From the NCBI GenBank assembly GCA_002633025.1, contig NMRB01000109.1, positions 264,503 to 328,502 on the forward strand: DNA of 64,000 nucleotides. Reading direction: 5' to 3'. This DNA comes from Notospermus geniculatus. Its lineage: Eukaryota; Nemertea; Pilidiophora; Heteronemertea; Lineidae. Position numbers and translations under genes: made by a program. Positions 1 to 13,000 of the stretch are shown here, piece by piece. The notes beneath the pieces were generated by a model. The model saw only the letters and a list, made by a program, of their open reading frames with translations, ran no database searches and had not been told where the DNA came from. Position 1 is the first letter of the stretch; each line of letters starts with the position of its first letter.

Positions 1-513
1 AGGAGACAATAAACGACAGATTAATGGTACATGTATCTGGGGGAAAAATGACCGTAATTTCTGAAGTAACTACTGTGCCGACTTTTTTATGGTGCCTATA
101 TAATATAGAGATGAATTTTCTGCCGCTATATTACCCGCTGGCTGTCCGGCATAGTGGGAAATGTTGACTAGAATGTAGGCAGTCAGAATGGCCTACATGT
201 AGTGTAACAGTCTGCTGGTCACCTCTGAGGTGGTGGGTTCGATCCCCTGTCAAACTGTTCATCATGTGATGTAGACTGTGTATCACCCTGATTAGATAGC
301 TCTGGTCTCATCAAGTGACCGAGGTTGTGTTTGCGATTTCGGCGGAAGTGCGCAGATCTTTCTTGTTTACGTACATTTGCGATTTGTCTATACAGGATAC
401 ATTTCCACCAGCACCTTCAGTTTCTTCCTGCATTCCTCTCGTATGGCTCTGACTTCAGTATCCCTGGTTTCTTCCAACATTCCCTGACAATTTCCCCCTT
501 TCCCTCTTTTCAG
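1..513. other. Upstream or intronic sequence before MCF2L exon 1
   Basis: No convincing exon is seen. A SINE-like segment lies at about 184-300 with ACCTCTGAGG and a B-box-like GGTTCGATCCC. A phrase around 331-358 (gatttcggcggaagtgcgca) recurs at 845-867. The stretch ends in a pyrimidine tract (about 491-513) that serves as the exon 1 acceptor. Confidence 0.5.
184..300 (+). repeat. SINE-B-like fragment (tRNA-related)
   Basis: Contains CACCTCTGAGGTGGTGGGTT followed by CGATCCC, resembling the B-box part of the SINE-B family found elsewhere in the window. The 5' part is diverged, so the limits are approximate. Confidence 0.45.
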
Positions 514-1093
514 AATATGTCATGGCACAGACTGACCCGTGCTGCGACCTGACAGTTCTCGATGTCGCGGACCTACTCCAAGCCAGATATGCCTTCATAT
601 CAGGTAAGCTTTCAGTGATTCCCACTAGAACCTGAATCTGATCAGTTAGCCTCGATAAGTGAGGTGTCTAGGGGCAAAAAAATGACCAGTGATAATTGGA
701 GACGAAAGGTGAGAGAGCCGCTGCAGATGATGGCTCCCTTCCTGAGCAAAAAATCGTAAGTGGGACCCTCCTCCCTGGAGGCAGGAAGACCCGTGAAGGC
801 TCTGGCGGAAAGGTAAACATATCAGCCCCAATCACGTCTGGTTGAGATTTCGGCAGAAGTGCGCAGATCTGCAAGTTTGAGAATGGTCTATAGAACGATT
901 TTTCCATGATTATAGATATTGTCAAGCAGACGTAAAAATGTTAATGATTATCGTTACCGTTACTTTTATGTTTTTAAGGCGGCAAGGATCGATATGGCCA
1001 CACCCTCATCACCTTCCCCGACAATCCAACGGCACCTGAACTCACAGAGGACCAATACAGAAGAGTCGTCAACTATTTGACCTGCGTGCCATC
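514..1093 (+). CDS. MCF2L: MCF2L exons 1-2, start of the SEC14 domain
   Basis: Exon 1 (514-603) follows a pyrimidine tract ending in cag and reads MAQTDPCCDLTVLDVADLL and onward to FISG. It splices in phase 1 to exon 2 (979-1093), which continues GKDRYGHTLITFPDNPTA to LTCVPS. These match the first strand-helix of the CRAL-TRIO/SEC14 domain of DBS, where human MCF2L has a LSGG...VITFPDYP segment. The left edge of the tandem duplication falls inside exon 1 at about 553, so only this copy has the whole exon. Confidence 0.82.
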
Positions 1094-4000
1094 GTAAGTG
1101 TGAACTTCTCGTGATTTATACAGGGTGGTTCAGAAAGTTGTCTCCAGTACGATGGGTGAATTGACATTGTTTAGGGACCCTTTCCTGACCACCTTGTTTG
1201 TGTAGTCTTCTTGTTTTCTGGCTGGTGTCCTAAAAATCGAGCACAGAACAACACTGGGCTGTCAGGGTGGTGCAGTGGAAAAATCAACACCTGTCACCTC
1301 TGAAGTCCCAGGTTCATCCCTGGTCGGACCAGTTCTTTGTGTGACAGAGAGGGAGACTGTCGTTTACACCGCTGGTTTTCTCCAGGCACTCTAGTTTCCT
1401 CCAACTGTAGGCCTTTCCACTGCATCACTCTTACAGCCCAAAGGTCAAATAAATTGCCTGCTCGCATACCGGTACCTGACTGTTCCGCAACCGACTGGTT
1501 TAAAAATCTGACAATGGCAGATATATCCGTTGCTATGGGTTACAATCATTCCGACAATGAGCTCACTTGTGTATAAATATTTATGTCTAACATGCAAGGG
1601 AATGGTTTAAAGCTGTTTTCATCATATTAATAGCCTGATAAAGAACATTAAAGTGACTGAAGGCTATTTTGTGAATTGCAATTTGGTGCGTGTAGGCTGT
1701 ATGCAAAAAACGCTTTGCTGAATTGCATATTGATTTTGTTCTTTGTATCGTATGATGGCCTGAAGGGCTGGAATCGATTCCAAATTCCTCCGATCTTTGG
1801 TCACTTAAGACTGCCGGTGACCTCTAATTCTGGTCACTGATGACCTCCAATCTCTGGTCACTGATGACCTCCAGTCTCTGGTCGCTGATGACCTCTGATG
1901 ACCTTCATTCTCTGGTCACTGATGACCTCTGATGACCTTCAATCTCTGCTTACTGATGACCTCCAATCTCTGGTCACTGTTGACCTCTGAATCTGATGAC
2001 CTCTAGTCTCTGGTTACTGTTGACCTCTGATGACCTCCAATTTCTGGTCGCTGATGACCTCCAGTCTCTGGTCGCTGATGACCTCTAATGACCTCCAATC
2101 TCTTGTCACTGTTGACCTTCGATGACCTCTAATCTCTGGTCACTGATGGCCTTTCGTTGTGCAGCTATCAATGTTGCGTCTACATGTTTCCCTATCTTTC
2201 AGCAGCTTTATGTCAGATTCCGCCGCAGAGTGAGTAGCGCCATCTATGTCACATGATGTTGCGACAATTTTCAAACAGAATCCCCTTGCTTGCTCTCCCA
2301 GTTTTTCATGCATTTTGTAATTTTTTCGTATTTTGGATACGACATGTTAGATTAAATTTCCAAACTGTCCCACCTTGGAAACTCTGTCTGCATGCTAACT
2401 GACTTCTGACATTTCATTTTCATTAGCTTTCGAACTTATTTGCCAGAAGCTCTACAGTTCAGCGCATGGTTGTAAAGATTATGATAAATGTCATGTTATC
2501 ATTAGAAGTTCCTATTAATACATACCCGGTACCTTTTAGTTCATATCTAATGTGTGTCGATCTCATAACTTCAGGCTAAATCGCGATTTTAATAGCCTTA
2601 TTTCTAAATTTTGGCCTAGTAAATTACCATAATTTCAATTTTTTGCTGTATTTTGCTACAAATTATAGGTAGATTGATTCTGTCTCTATTTTTAGCATGT
2701 ACTGTAAATCAAAAAAGCATTTAACTGTGCATGTATTTCAAACAGACATGAAAAAGACCAGCACACAAATCATGTTGTGATCAGTGAGAAGCTGGTTAAT
2801 TGAAGTAAAAGCTTATTCGTGTACACTGTAGTGTAGAGTATGGCTCTTACTGCAATCTACCATCCTCCCACTGATACTGTGGAGAATACCACTTGAGGGC
2901 AGGGTTTGGGAACTTTGCATTGGAGACAGGAAATTCTGTTGAAAAAGTCTGATTATATGAGTTATTTGTGTCCTTTTCTTTCGTCGCTCTTTCATTTCCT
3001 GTCACCAGACAATGACAGATGATCCGTAGGTCCCGGGGTCGTACCATGATAGCTTGTCAATTTCCGCTTGTGTCGATGAGAGTATTAAGGATCCTGAAGT
3101 CATGTAATAGGTCAGGAAATCCTGACGTTGGCGATAATTAAGGATAAAATTGCTCTCGAGGCGATGGCCACTTGTGTTTATTGGAAAGTTGCCATGGTGA
3201 GGTTGTTGACAAGTAGGCCTAGCGTCTTAAGTTCAGTCCAAAATTTCTCATAGCTTACTTCCCTTAACTCTCAAAATTCTTGTCAATGTCAGCTGCAGAA
3301 CAGTTGTCTTGCAGCCAACATGATACGCAGCGTGATGCAGTCCCAGATTGACCAATCAGAGCTTATGTGTTGATATAATATGTAAATATCCCAAAGCTCT
3401 GTTTCTTGTCTTTTCCACGTCAGTTCTGTTCCTCGAATTTCTGCACTATAAATAGCAACTCAGCGGAACAGTTCCCCCCCCCCGGCAATTTTGGCATTGG
3501 CCATTAGTGTCAATTGCGTTATCTCTGCGTGATTTTGACCAATTGATAGGCTGATTATTCTCCAGTCCCCGTCAGGAGTGACAGGGTAGGCCTACATGGT
3601 GTGACAGATGGTCCATTTCCCTGTCATTCTCAGTCCTTATCGTCATTGATCGACCTTGCTGAAGGTCACAGTTGGTCCCTTGATCTTTGCTAATTGTTGA
3701 TTGACTTTGTCCAGAACATGAAATCAATCGATGATTGACAGACAGACGTTCCAGCGTGCGTACACAAACATTCACAGCTGTGAATAAGTGACATGACTGA
3801 CAGTGAAGTTCTCGTCTCAGGTCCTGAAACAGTGCCAAGCGTTAACTTGGGAAGTTTGTGCCATTTCCAAATTGATTTGGAGCCACGCTGGTGTTCTTGT
3901 CAAATATTCATGTATAGTATTGTACATACATACTCCATGCATGACCAGGATGTCGGGAGCCTTGCATTGCATGCTGTCACGATTGCTTCACTGTAGATAA

Positions 4001-7000
4001 TTTCATTGCAAAAGTTGAAAATTTTCCTATGGAGTGCCATTTGTGCAACATTTCTGCCTCCAGAACAAAATGTTCACATTGAATGACTTTTGGGAAGACC
4101 TCCTGTAACCTTGGCATGGAATGGGTTAATGGAAATCCAGATTGTCGGTATAGACCGACTTAGTTGTGTCTGCACATTTTCTCTTTTAACACTTGCGTTT
4201 TTTATTTTTTTCAACGCTCACGCAGGTCTATAGACGAAAGGTAAACACATGTTGAGTTTCTCACACTCTTAATGATGTTGTGTGTGGAAGATGTCTCAAA
4301 AATGTGTAGAATTTCTCTGAAAACTTATATTGATGATGTATTGATTGTGGGGTCAAAAGAGCAGTTTCTTACCCCATTTTATACCCATCCTCCCACAGCA
4401 GGGCTTTGGTCTCGCTCCTCTTCATACACACGCACACAAATAATGAGCTAAAAACCCTGTGGTGGGAGGATGATTTCACCAAACGACCAATCAATGCCTG
4501 TGTTCTGCATGCTTCAAACATGTCAACCATGCAGCCACATACAAGATGTCATGTTNNNNNNNNNNNNNNNNNNNNNNNNNNNNNNNNNNNNNNNNNNNNN
4601 NNNNNNNNNNNNNGTTATTCTTTCAGACTCGAAGGTTATAATGTCGGCTTTTCCCTCATCGTCGACCGACGCAAGGACCGATGGAGCTCCGTCAAGGCCA
4701 TACTTTGCAAGATCTCAGTAAGTATTGTACGAGGATTGTGTGGTGTGACAATTCCAGACCCCCTGATCTATGCAAGAACCAGACATATTTGTGGAGTCAG
4801 CATTTGTTCATCAGGTTAACCCTAAATCTCTCCATCATATTTTCAGGGTTATTTCCCAGCTGATCTCCATGTTGTGTTCATCCTACGACCGAAGGGTTTC
4901 TTCCAACGGGCAATCTCTGATATGGGCTTCAAATTCGTCAAAGATGAATACAAATTTCAGGTACAATTTCATCTCCTCAAGTCTGTTTCTGGTTTGACGT
5001 ATCCTCTATGTTTAATGTACAGCAGGAGGAAACTGGAGTACTGGAGAGAGAGAGAACATGTGGTATCAAAGGGAGTCATCCTCTCTGTCACACGAAGAGC
5101 GGTTCTGATCAGGGACAATGCCCGTAATCTAAGGTACCGGTACCCAACTTGGACCCCGCTGATTCCAGTATGAACTGAGCCTGTTTCTGGAAGCTCAGGA
5201 CTCCGGGGATACTCTGGAAGTAGAAATATTTGAAATTCTATGTTGTTTCAGGTTGTAATGTGTCACAGTATAGATGAACTCCATCATCATGTCGACAAGA
5301 ACCAGCTGACGAAAGATCTGGGCGGGAATATCAAACATGATCACTTTGAGTGGATTCAGCACCGACTTGTGAGTACCGCCAGATCTGGGAATGTACTATA
5401 TGAAAGATTCATGTTACAGGGCCTACTATAGTAGTCATGCCTGTGGTGGTGCTTGATGGTAGAGAGTTGATTCAGATGGAGATGTTGATCAGTTTATGTT
5501 CATTGTTTCAGGCCATAGAGAAATTCTCCTTAAACACAAAGAATATCTCCGCGACGTTGACGACGTTTATCCAGCGGCTACAGGAGACAGAGCTTCCAAA
5601 TGATGTTCAGGGAACTTTAGATTTGATTAACGAACATAACTTGGAGAAAAAAGAGGTGTGTATTTCATTAGATTGATGATATGTTCTGAAATAGACAAGT
5701 TGCTGATGCTTTTGGTGGCTCTGAAGCGACAACTACTATCTGCATGAAATTTGTACCGTAGATACGTGAGGTACTGTTGAGGCTCATCATGAAATATCCT
5801 GTGGAAATTTTGATGAATTTAGCATTGGAAGAGACTTGCACTGACCATTTTGTTGATGCTGTGTACTTCTAGGTATTCGAGGACATGAATAGTGCCACAG
5901 AACACGGTGAAGGATTGTTGAACTGTATCAAGAACCCATGCATCCCCGTCAATGATGCAGAGTACGAGGTCAACTCAGATATGTTGGTGCATGTTGTGGT
6001 CGTACAAAGGTAAGTTTCAAACTTGGCGGAGGAGATTTTTAAAGAAAAGGCTTCTGAAACCGATGTTTTCATGTCCAATGTATCCCTGGCTACCAATGCA
6101 AGAAGTCCAACCATTTCGTTCCTCTGTGTTTCTAGGTTGCTCACACAGCTACAAGAGACAGTCAACAGTTTCATTCACTTCTGGGCCAAACATGACACAA
6201 AACTACAACAATGTCTGCAGTTACGCAGATTTGAGGAGGCATTTAAACAGTTACAGTACATCCTCGATAAACAGATCGAAGATTTGAAACAGTTGACAGA
6301 CCCTGGCGACTCGTTACAGCGGGTCGAAACCTATCTCAGGAAGTTAGAGGAGATTGACAAGGAGTCAAAGGTCAGTAAAGGTCAAGGTCACACTCACAGA
6401 TAGTCTGCCAATGTGCACACTCATATATGTGGCAGTAAGTAATGGTTTGAGTAGATTCTTGGTGGTCACTGTTGATACTTGCTTGAGGCTGGACTGAGCC
6501 GTGCATAAAATATGGCAGACATCAGTGGGCAAATTTATGGACAGTAGGAGGAAACAGGAGTATCAGGAGAACCCTGCCTCGTCAGAGAGAGTCACCCTCT
6601 CTATCACATGAAGAGCAGGTGCGACAGGGTTTGAATCTGGGACTTCCGATGTGTCAAGCTCCAATGTTTCCACTTTGCCATTGTGACAGCACTGCCAAGA
6701 ATCGAGTGATGTTTATACCCCATGTTTTCATTTCACAGGAGCCTTTAGAAAAGGCGGAAGAGTTAAAACAGGAGGGTGAAACGTTCATCGCTAGTGAACA
6801 TTACGCCGTCGATTGCATCATGCCGAAATGTTCCGAGTTGGAACGAATGTATAAGGAGCATCGAAGTTTGTATGAGGCGAGGAAGGAGGTGCTAGAGACG
6901 TCATTAGAACTGCAACAGAGAATCGACAAGGTTGGTCTTAACAAAATATTGAGAGCGGAGTTCCAAAAATGCATTTTAACAGTTGCTCTATTAATAAATT

Positions 7001-10000
7001 GGGCAGATTTCATGTACAGCAGGAGAAAACCAGAGAACCTGCACTGACAAAGAGTGCTGCCGTCTCTATCACATGAGGAGCGGAGACTTGGGATTGAACC
7101 CAGGACCTCAGAGGTGGCAGGCGCTAGATGTTTCCGCTGCACCACACTGGCAGTTAAAGAAACCTTCGTCATTCTTTTTGGAGATTATGAATATAAATCT
7201 GGTGGTCTGAGATACCTGCTAATTGATTTTTCCTCCTTCCTCAGGCGAACAAATGGTGTACAAATGGCGTCGACCTCCTTGCCACGCAGCAAATCGAGAA
7301 ATGTCAGACACAAGATGGCGCCAGTGCTGCGATGGCCGACATTGAGGCTTTCTTGGCGAAAGCCAAGGAGTTGAATCTCAGCAACCCGAAGGAATTCCGT
7401 AAGAAGTTTGATATGATTCTCACTCCAGAATCTCGGGTAAGTGTCTCAAAATATCCTGGAAATCTATTCTGATCTGTAAGATTGATGTCCATGTTTGCCT
7501 TCCAATGGTAAAATGCATATCTCCACTTTTGATCAGTGGAGTGGTGGCCACTTGTCGTAATCGCTCTATCTTGAGCTACCAAGTACACTGTAGTGTGGAG
7601 TTCAGCTGTCACTTCAATGATCCAGGCTCCCACTGATTACATATCATGTCACATTTCAGAACACAGTTCAGCAAGTTCTGAAAAGAATTGACGACGTTCA
7701 GCACATGTGCGAGAAACGACGGGACAGCCTCAAGAAAGTCGCTACCAAACTGAAAGAGAGGCCGGTACAAGCTGTCAGCCCAGAGCCTGCCACACCGATC
7801 ACGACTAACCCACCGACACATTACATTAGCCCACCACCGAACACACGGCCGCCACAACGGTCGATAACAGACTACGAAATCAAGCAGTTCTCGATGTCGC
7901 GGACCTACTCCAAGCCAGATATGCCTTCATATCAGGTAAGCTTTCAGTGATTCCCACTAGAACCTGAATCTGATCAGTCAGCCTCGATAAGTGAGGTGTC
8001 TAGGGGCAAAAAAATGACCAGTGATAATTGGAGACGAAAGGTGATAGAGCCGCTGCAGATGATGGCTCCCTTCCTGAACAAAAAATCGTAAGTGGGACCA
8101 TCCTCCCTGGAGGCAGGATGACCCCTGAAGGCTCTGGCAGTAAGGTAACCATATCAACCCCAATCACGTCAGCCATGATGATAGGTGTAGGAAACTCAGG
8201 TTTGCCTTCCAGTGGAAAAGGCAGAATCGCCACAGAGGATCAGTGGGGGCATGGTCAGTTGATGTAACAGCACTACTGTGTACACCAAGCAAACTCTAGT
8301 GTAGAATTTGGCTGTTCCTTCAATTAATCATGCTCCCGCTGTTTCTGAGTAGAGAAGCTGCCTTTTACCATTGGAATACGGACTCGTTCCTGTATTGTTG
8401 TAGTGTAATTAGTTCTGCCAAAAACATGGCCGCCTTTCAACCTGTTGGGCTGAATTTGTGGGCCAGGGTACACTTCGACTGAGCATGGGTGATCATACAT
8501 GTAGCTACTAGCTTTACGGGTAGCAGAAAGATATCATGTTTTCAGACAAAGGCAGACGTAAAAATGTATAATACTCCAACTTGTATGTTTGTTGATCGAG
8601 CTTACATTTTGGCAAGACCCCACCAGCAGGCGTCACCAGTAATACAAATATTTTTCCGTATTGTTAAGCAGACGTAAAAATGTTAATGATTATCGTTATT
8701 TTTATGTTTTTAAGGCGGCAAGGATCGATATGGCCACACCCTCATCACCTTCCCCGACAATCCAACGGCACCTGAACTCACAGAGGACCAATACAGAAGA
8801 GTCGTCAACTATTTGACCTGTGTGCCATCGTAAGTGAGAACTTCTCGTGATTTATACAGGGTGGTTCAGAAAGTTGTCTCCAGGACGATGGGTGAATTGA
8901 CATTGTTTGGGGTCCCTTTCCTGACCACCTTGTTTCTGTAGTCTTCTTGTTTTCTGGCTGGTGTCCTAAAAATTGAGCACAGAACATTGGGCTGTCAGAG
9001 TGGCGCAGTGAAAAAATCAGCACCTGTTACCTCTGAAGTCCCAGGTTCATCCCTGGTCGGACCAGTTCTTTGTGTGACAGAGAGGGAGACTGTCGTAAAC
9101 ACCACTGGTTTTCTCCAGGCACTCTAGTTTTCTCCAACTGTAGGCCTTTCCACTGCGTCACTCTTACAGCCCAAAGGTCAGATAAATTGTCTGCTGGCGA
9201 ACCTGACTGTTCCACAACCGACTGGTTTAAATATCTGACAATGGCAGATATATCCGTTGCTATGGGTTACAATCATTCCGACAATGAGCTGACTTGTGTA
9301 TAAATATTTATGTCTAACATGCAAGGGAATGGTTTAAAGCTGTTTTCATCATATTAATAGCCTGATAAAGAACATTAAAGTGACTGAAGGCTATTTTGTG
9401 AATTGCAATGGTGCGTGTAGGCTGTATGCAAAAAACGCTTTGCTGAATTGCATATTGATCTTGTTCTTGGTATCGTATGATGGCCTGAAGGGCTGGAATC
9501 GATTCCAAATTCCTCCGATCTTTGGTCACTTAAGACTGCCGGTGACCTCTAATTCTGGTCACTGACGACCTTGGATGACCTCCAATCTCTGGTCACTGAT
9601 GACCTCCAATCTCTGGTCACTGATGACCTCCAGTCTCTGGTCACTGATGACCTCCAGTCTCTGGTTGCTGATGACCTCCAATCTCTTGTCACTGTTGACC
9701 TTCGATGACCTCTAATCTCTGGTCACAATGACCTTTCGTTGTGCAGCTATCAATGTTGCGTCTACATGTTTCCCTATCTTTCAGCAGCTTTATGTCAGAT
9801 TCCGCCGCAGAGTGAGTAGCGCCATCTATGTCACATGATGTTGCGACAATTTTCAAACAGAATCCCCTTGCTTGCTCTCCCAGTTTTTCATGCATTTTGT
9901 CATTTTTTCGTATTTTGGATACGACATGTTAGATTAAATTTCCAAACTGTCCCACATTGGAAATTTCCCTGTCTGCATGCTAACTGACTTCTGACATTTC

Positions 10001-13000
10001 ATTTTCATTAGCTTTCGAACTTATTTGCCAGAAGCTCTACAGTTCACTTCAGCGCATGGTTGTAAAAATTATGATAAATGTCATGTTATCATTAGAAGTT
10101 CCTATTAATACATACCGGGTACCCTTTAGTTCATATCTAATGTGTGTTGATCTCATAACTTCAGGCTAAATCACGATTTTAATGAGCCTTATTTCTGAAT
10201 TTTGGCCTAGAAAATCTCCATCATTTCAATTTTTTGCTGTATTTTGTTACAAATTATAGGTAGATTGATTCTGTCTCTATTTTTAGCATGTACGGTAAAT
10301 CAAAAAAGCATTTAACTGTGCATGTACATGTATTTCAAACAGACGTGGAAGGAAAGAGCAGCACACAAATCATGTTGCGATCAGTGGGAAGCTGGTTAAT
10401 TGAAGTAAAAGCTCTTTCATGTACTACAAGTACACTGTAGTGTAGAGTATGGCTGTTACTGCAATCTGCCATTCTCCCACTGATACCATGGAGGGCAGGG
10501 CAGGGCAGGGCACGGATTTGGGAACTTTGCATTGGAGACAGGAAATTCTGTTGAAAAAGTACATTGTACATGAGTTATTTGTGTCCTTTTCTTTCGTTGC
10601 TCTTTCATTTCCTGTCACCAGACAATGACAGATGATCCGTAGGTCCCGGGGTCGTACCATGATAGCTTGTCAATTTCCGCTGGTGTCGATGAGCATTAAG
10701 GATCCTGAAGTCATGTAATAGGTCAGGAAATCCTGATGTTGGCGATAATTAAGGATAAAATTGCACTCGAGGCGATGGCCACTTGTGTTTATTGGAAAGT
10801 TGCCATGGTGTCGTTGACAAGTAGGCCTAGTGTCTAGTTCAGTCCAAAATTTCTCATTGCTTGCTTCCCTTAACTCTCAATATCCTTGTAAATGTCAGCT
10901 GCAGAACAGTTGTCTTGCAGCCAACATGATACGCAGCGTGATGCAGTCGCAGATTGACCAATCAGAGCTTAGCAGTGTTGATATAATATGTAAATATCCC
11001 AAAGCTCCATTTCTTGTCTTTTCCACGTCAGTTCTGTTCCTCGACCTTCTGCACTATAAATAGCAACTCAGCGGAACAGTTCCCGCCCGGCAATTTTGGC
11101 ACTGGCCATTAGTGTCAATTGCGTTATCTCTGCGTGATTTTGACCAATTGATAGGCTGATTACTCTCCAGTCCCCGTCAGGAGTGACAGGGTACATGGTG
11201 TGACAGATGGTCCGTTTCCCTGTCATTCTCAGTCTTAATCATTATCGATTGACCTTGCTGAAAGTCACAGTTGGTCCCTTGATCTTTGCTAATTGTTGAT
11301 TGACTTTGTCCAGTACATGAAATCAATCAATGATGGACAGACAGACGTTCCAGCGTACACAAACATTCACATCTGTGAACAACTGACAGTTTACGCGGCT
11401 GAGGTCCTGAAACAGTGCCAAGCGTTAACTTGGGAAGTTTGTGCTATTTCCAAATTGATTTGGAGCCACGCCGGTGTTCTTGTCAAATATTCATGTATAG
11501 TATTGTACATAGATACTCCATGCATGACCAGGATGCCGGGAGCCTTGCATTGCATGCTGTCACTATTGCTTTAAACTGTACCGGTAGATAATTTCATTGC
11601 AAAAGTTGATGAAAATTTTCCTATGGAGTGCCATTTGTGCAACATTTCTGCCTCCAGAACAAAATGTTCACATTGAATGACTTTCGGAAGACCTTCTGTT
11701 CCTTGGCATGGAATGGGTTCATGGAAATCCAGATTGTCGGTATAGACCGACTTAGTTGTGTCTGCACATTTTCTCTTTTAACACTTGCGTTTTTATTTTT
11801 TTCAACGCTCACGCAGGTCTATAGACGAAAGGTAAACACATGTTGAGTTTCTCACACTCTTAATGATGTTGTGTGTGGAAGATGTCTCAAAAAATGTGTA
11901 CCGGTACTACCGGTAGAATTTCTCTGAAAACGTATATTGATGATGTGTTGATTGGCGGGTCAAAATAGCAGTTTCTTCCCCATTTTACCCATCCTCCCAC
12001 AGCAGGGCTTTGGTCTCGTTTCTCTATATACACTCACACACAAATAACGAGGTAAAAACCCTGTGGTGGGAGGATGATTTTACCAAACGACCAATCAATG
12101 CCTGTGTTCTGCATGCTTCAAACATGTCAACCATGCAGCTGCATACAAGATGTCATGTTCCAGAAAAAATGTCCTATAACAGGGGGCAACATTAGAATTG
12201 GTTTGGTTCCGGTGATATTTTCCAAGACATGATCTAGATTGGTTGCCATAGCACCCGTCTAGCTTGTTGCTGTGTAAATGTCAGAAACGCCTGTTAACCT
12301 GTGGCAGATTTGCTACTTCCTCCCCCCCCCCCCCCCCCNCCCCCCCCCCCCGGCGTGTGTCAGTTCTGATTACACTGTGACTGGAGGAAGAACTACCAAC
12401 AGACAATATCACTGAATTGTCCTAAAAACACAAAGTATGTAGTGGAAGCAGGCCTCCAGTGCGTTTTCTGTGTAATCTTCCCACCAGTAGGGCCTACAAA
12501 TTACTAAAATGATCCAAGATGCCATTTTGTGTAACTCATCTACACAAACAACAACATTTTGACCTCACGTTATTCTTTCAGACTCGAAGGTTATAATGTC
12601 GGCTTTTCCCTCATCGTCGACCGACGCAAGGACCGATGGAGCTCCGTCAAGGCCATTCTTTGCAAGATCTCAGTAAGTACCGTACGAGGATTGTCTGGTG
12701 TGGAGATTCCATACCCCCCTGATGTATGCAAGATCCAGACATATTTGTGATGAATCAGCATTCGTACACAGGTGCGGATCAGGGGCGCGCCCACCCCTTT
12801 CGGCCAACAAATCTGTAAAATTGACCGTGAAATTATGAAATTTGGAGCAAATCATTGAAATTCACCCCAGATTTTAATATTTCTAGCACAGTGCGCCCCC
12901 TCTGTTCCAAAATCGTGGATCCGCCCTGGTACATCAAGTTTAACCTAAATCTCTCCATCATATTTTCAGGGTTATTTCCCAGCTGATCTCCATGTTGTGT

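Noticed and set aside
1816-2152. CRISPR-like array
   Set aside because: The 24-bp units are contiguous with no unique spacers, and the genome is eukaryotic.
8028-8267. Plus-strand open frame in the second intron 1
   Set aside because: It is intron plus MITE M1 sequence, and the unit 1 equivalent is not open in the same way.
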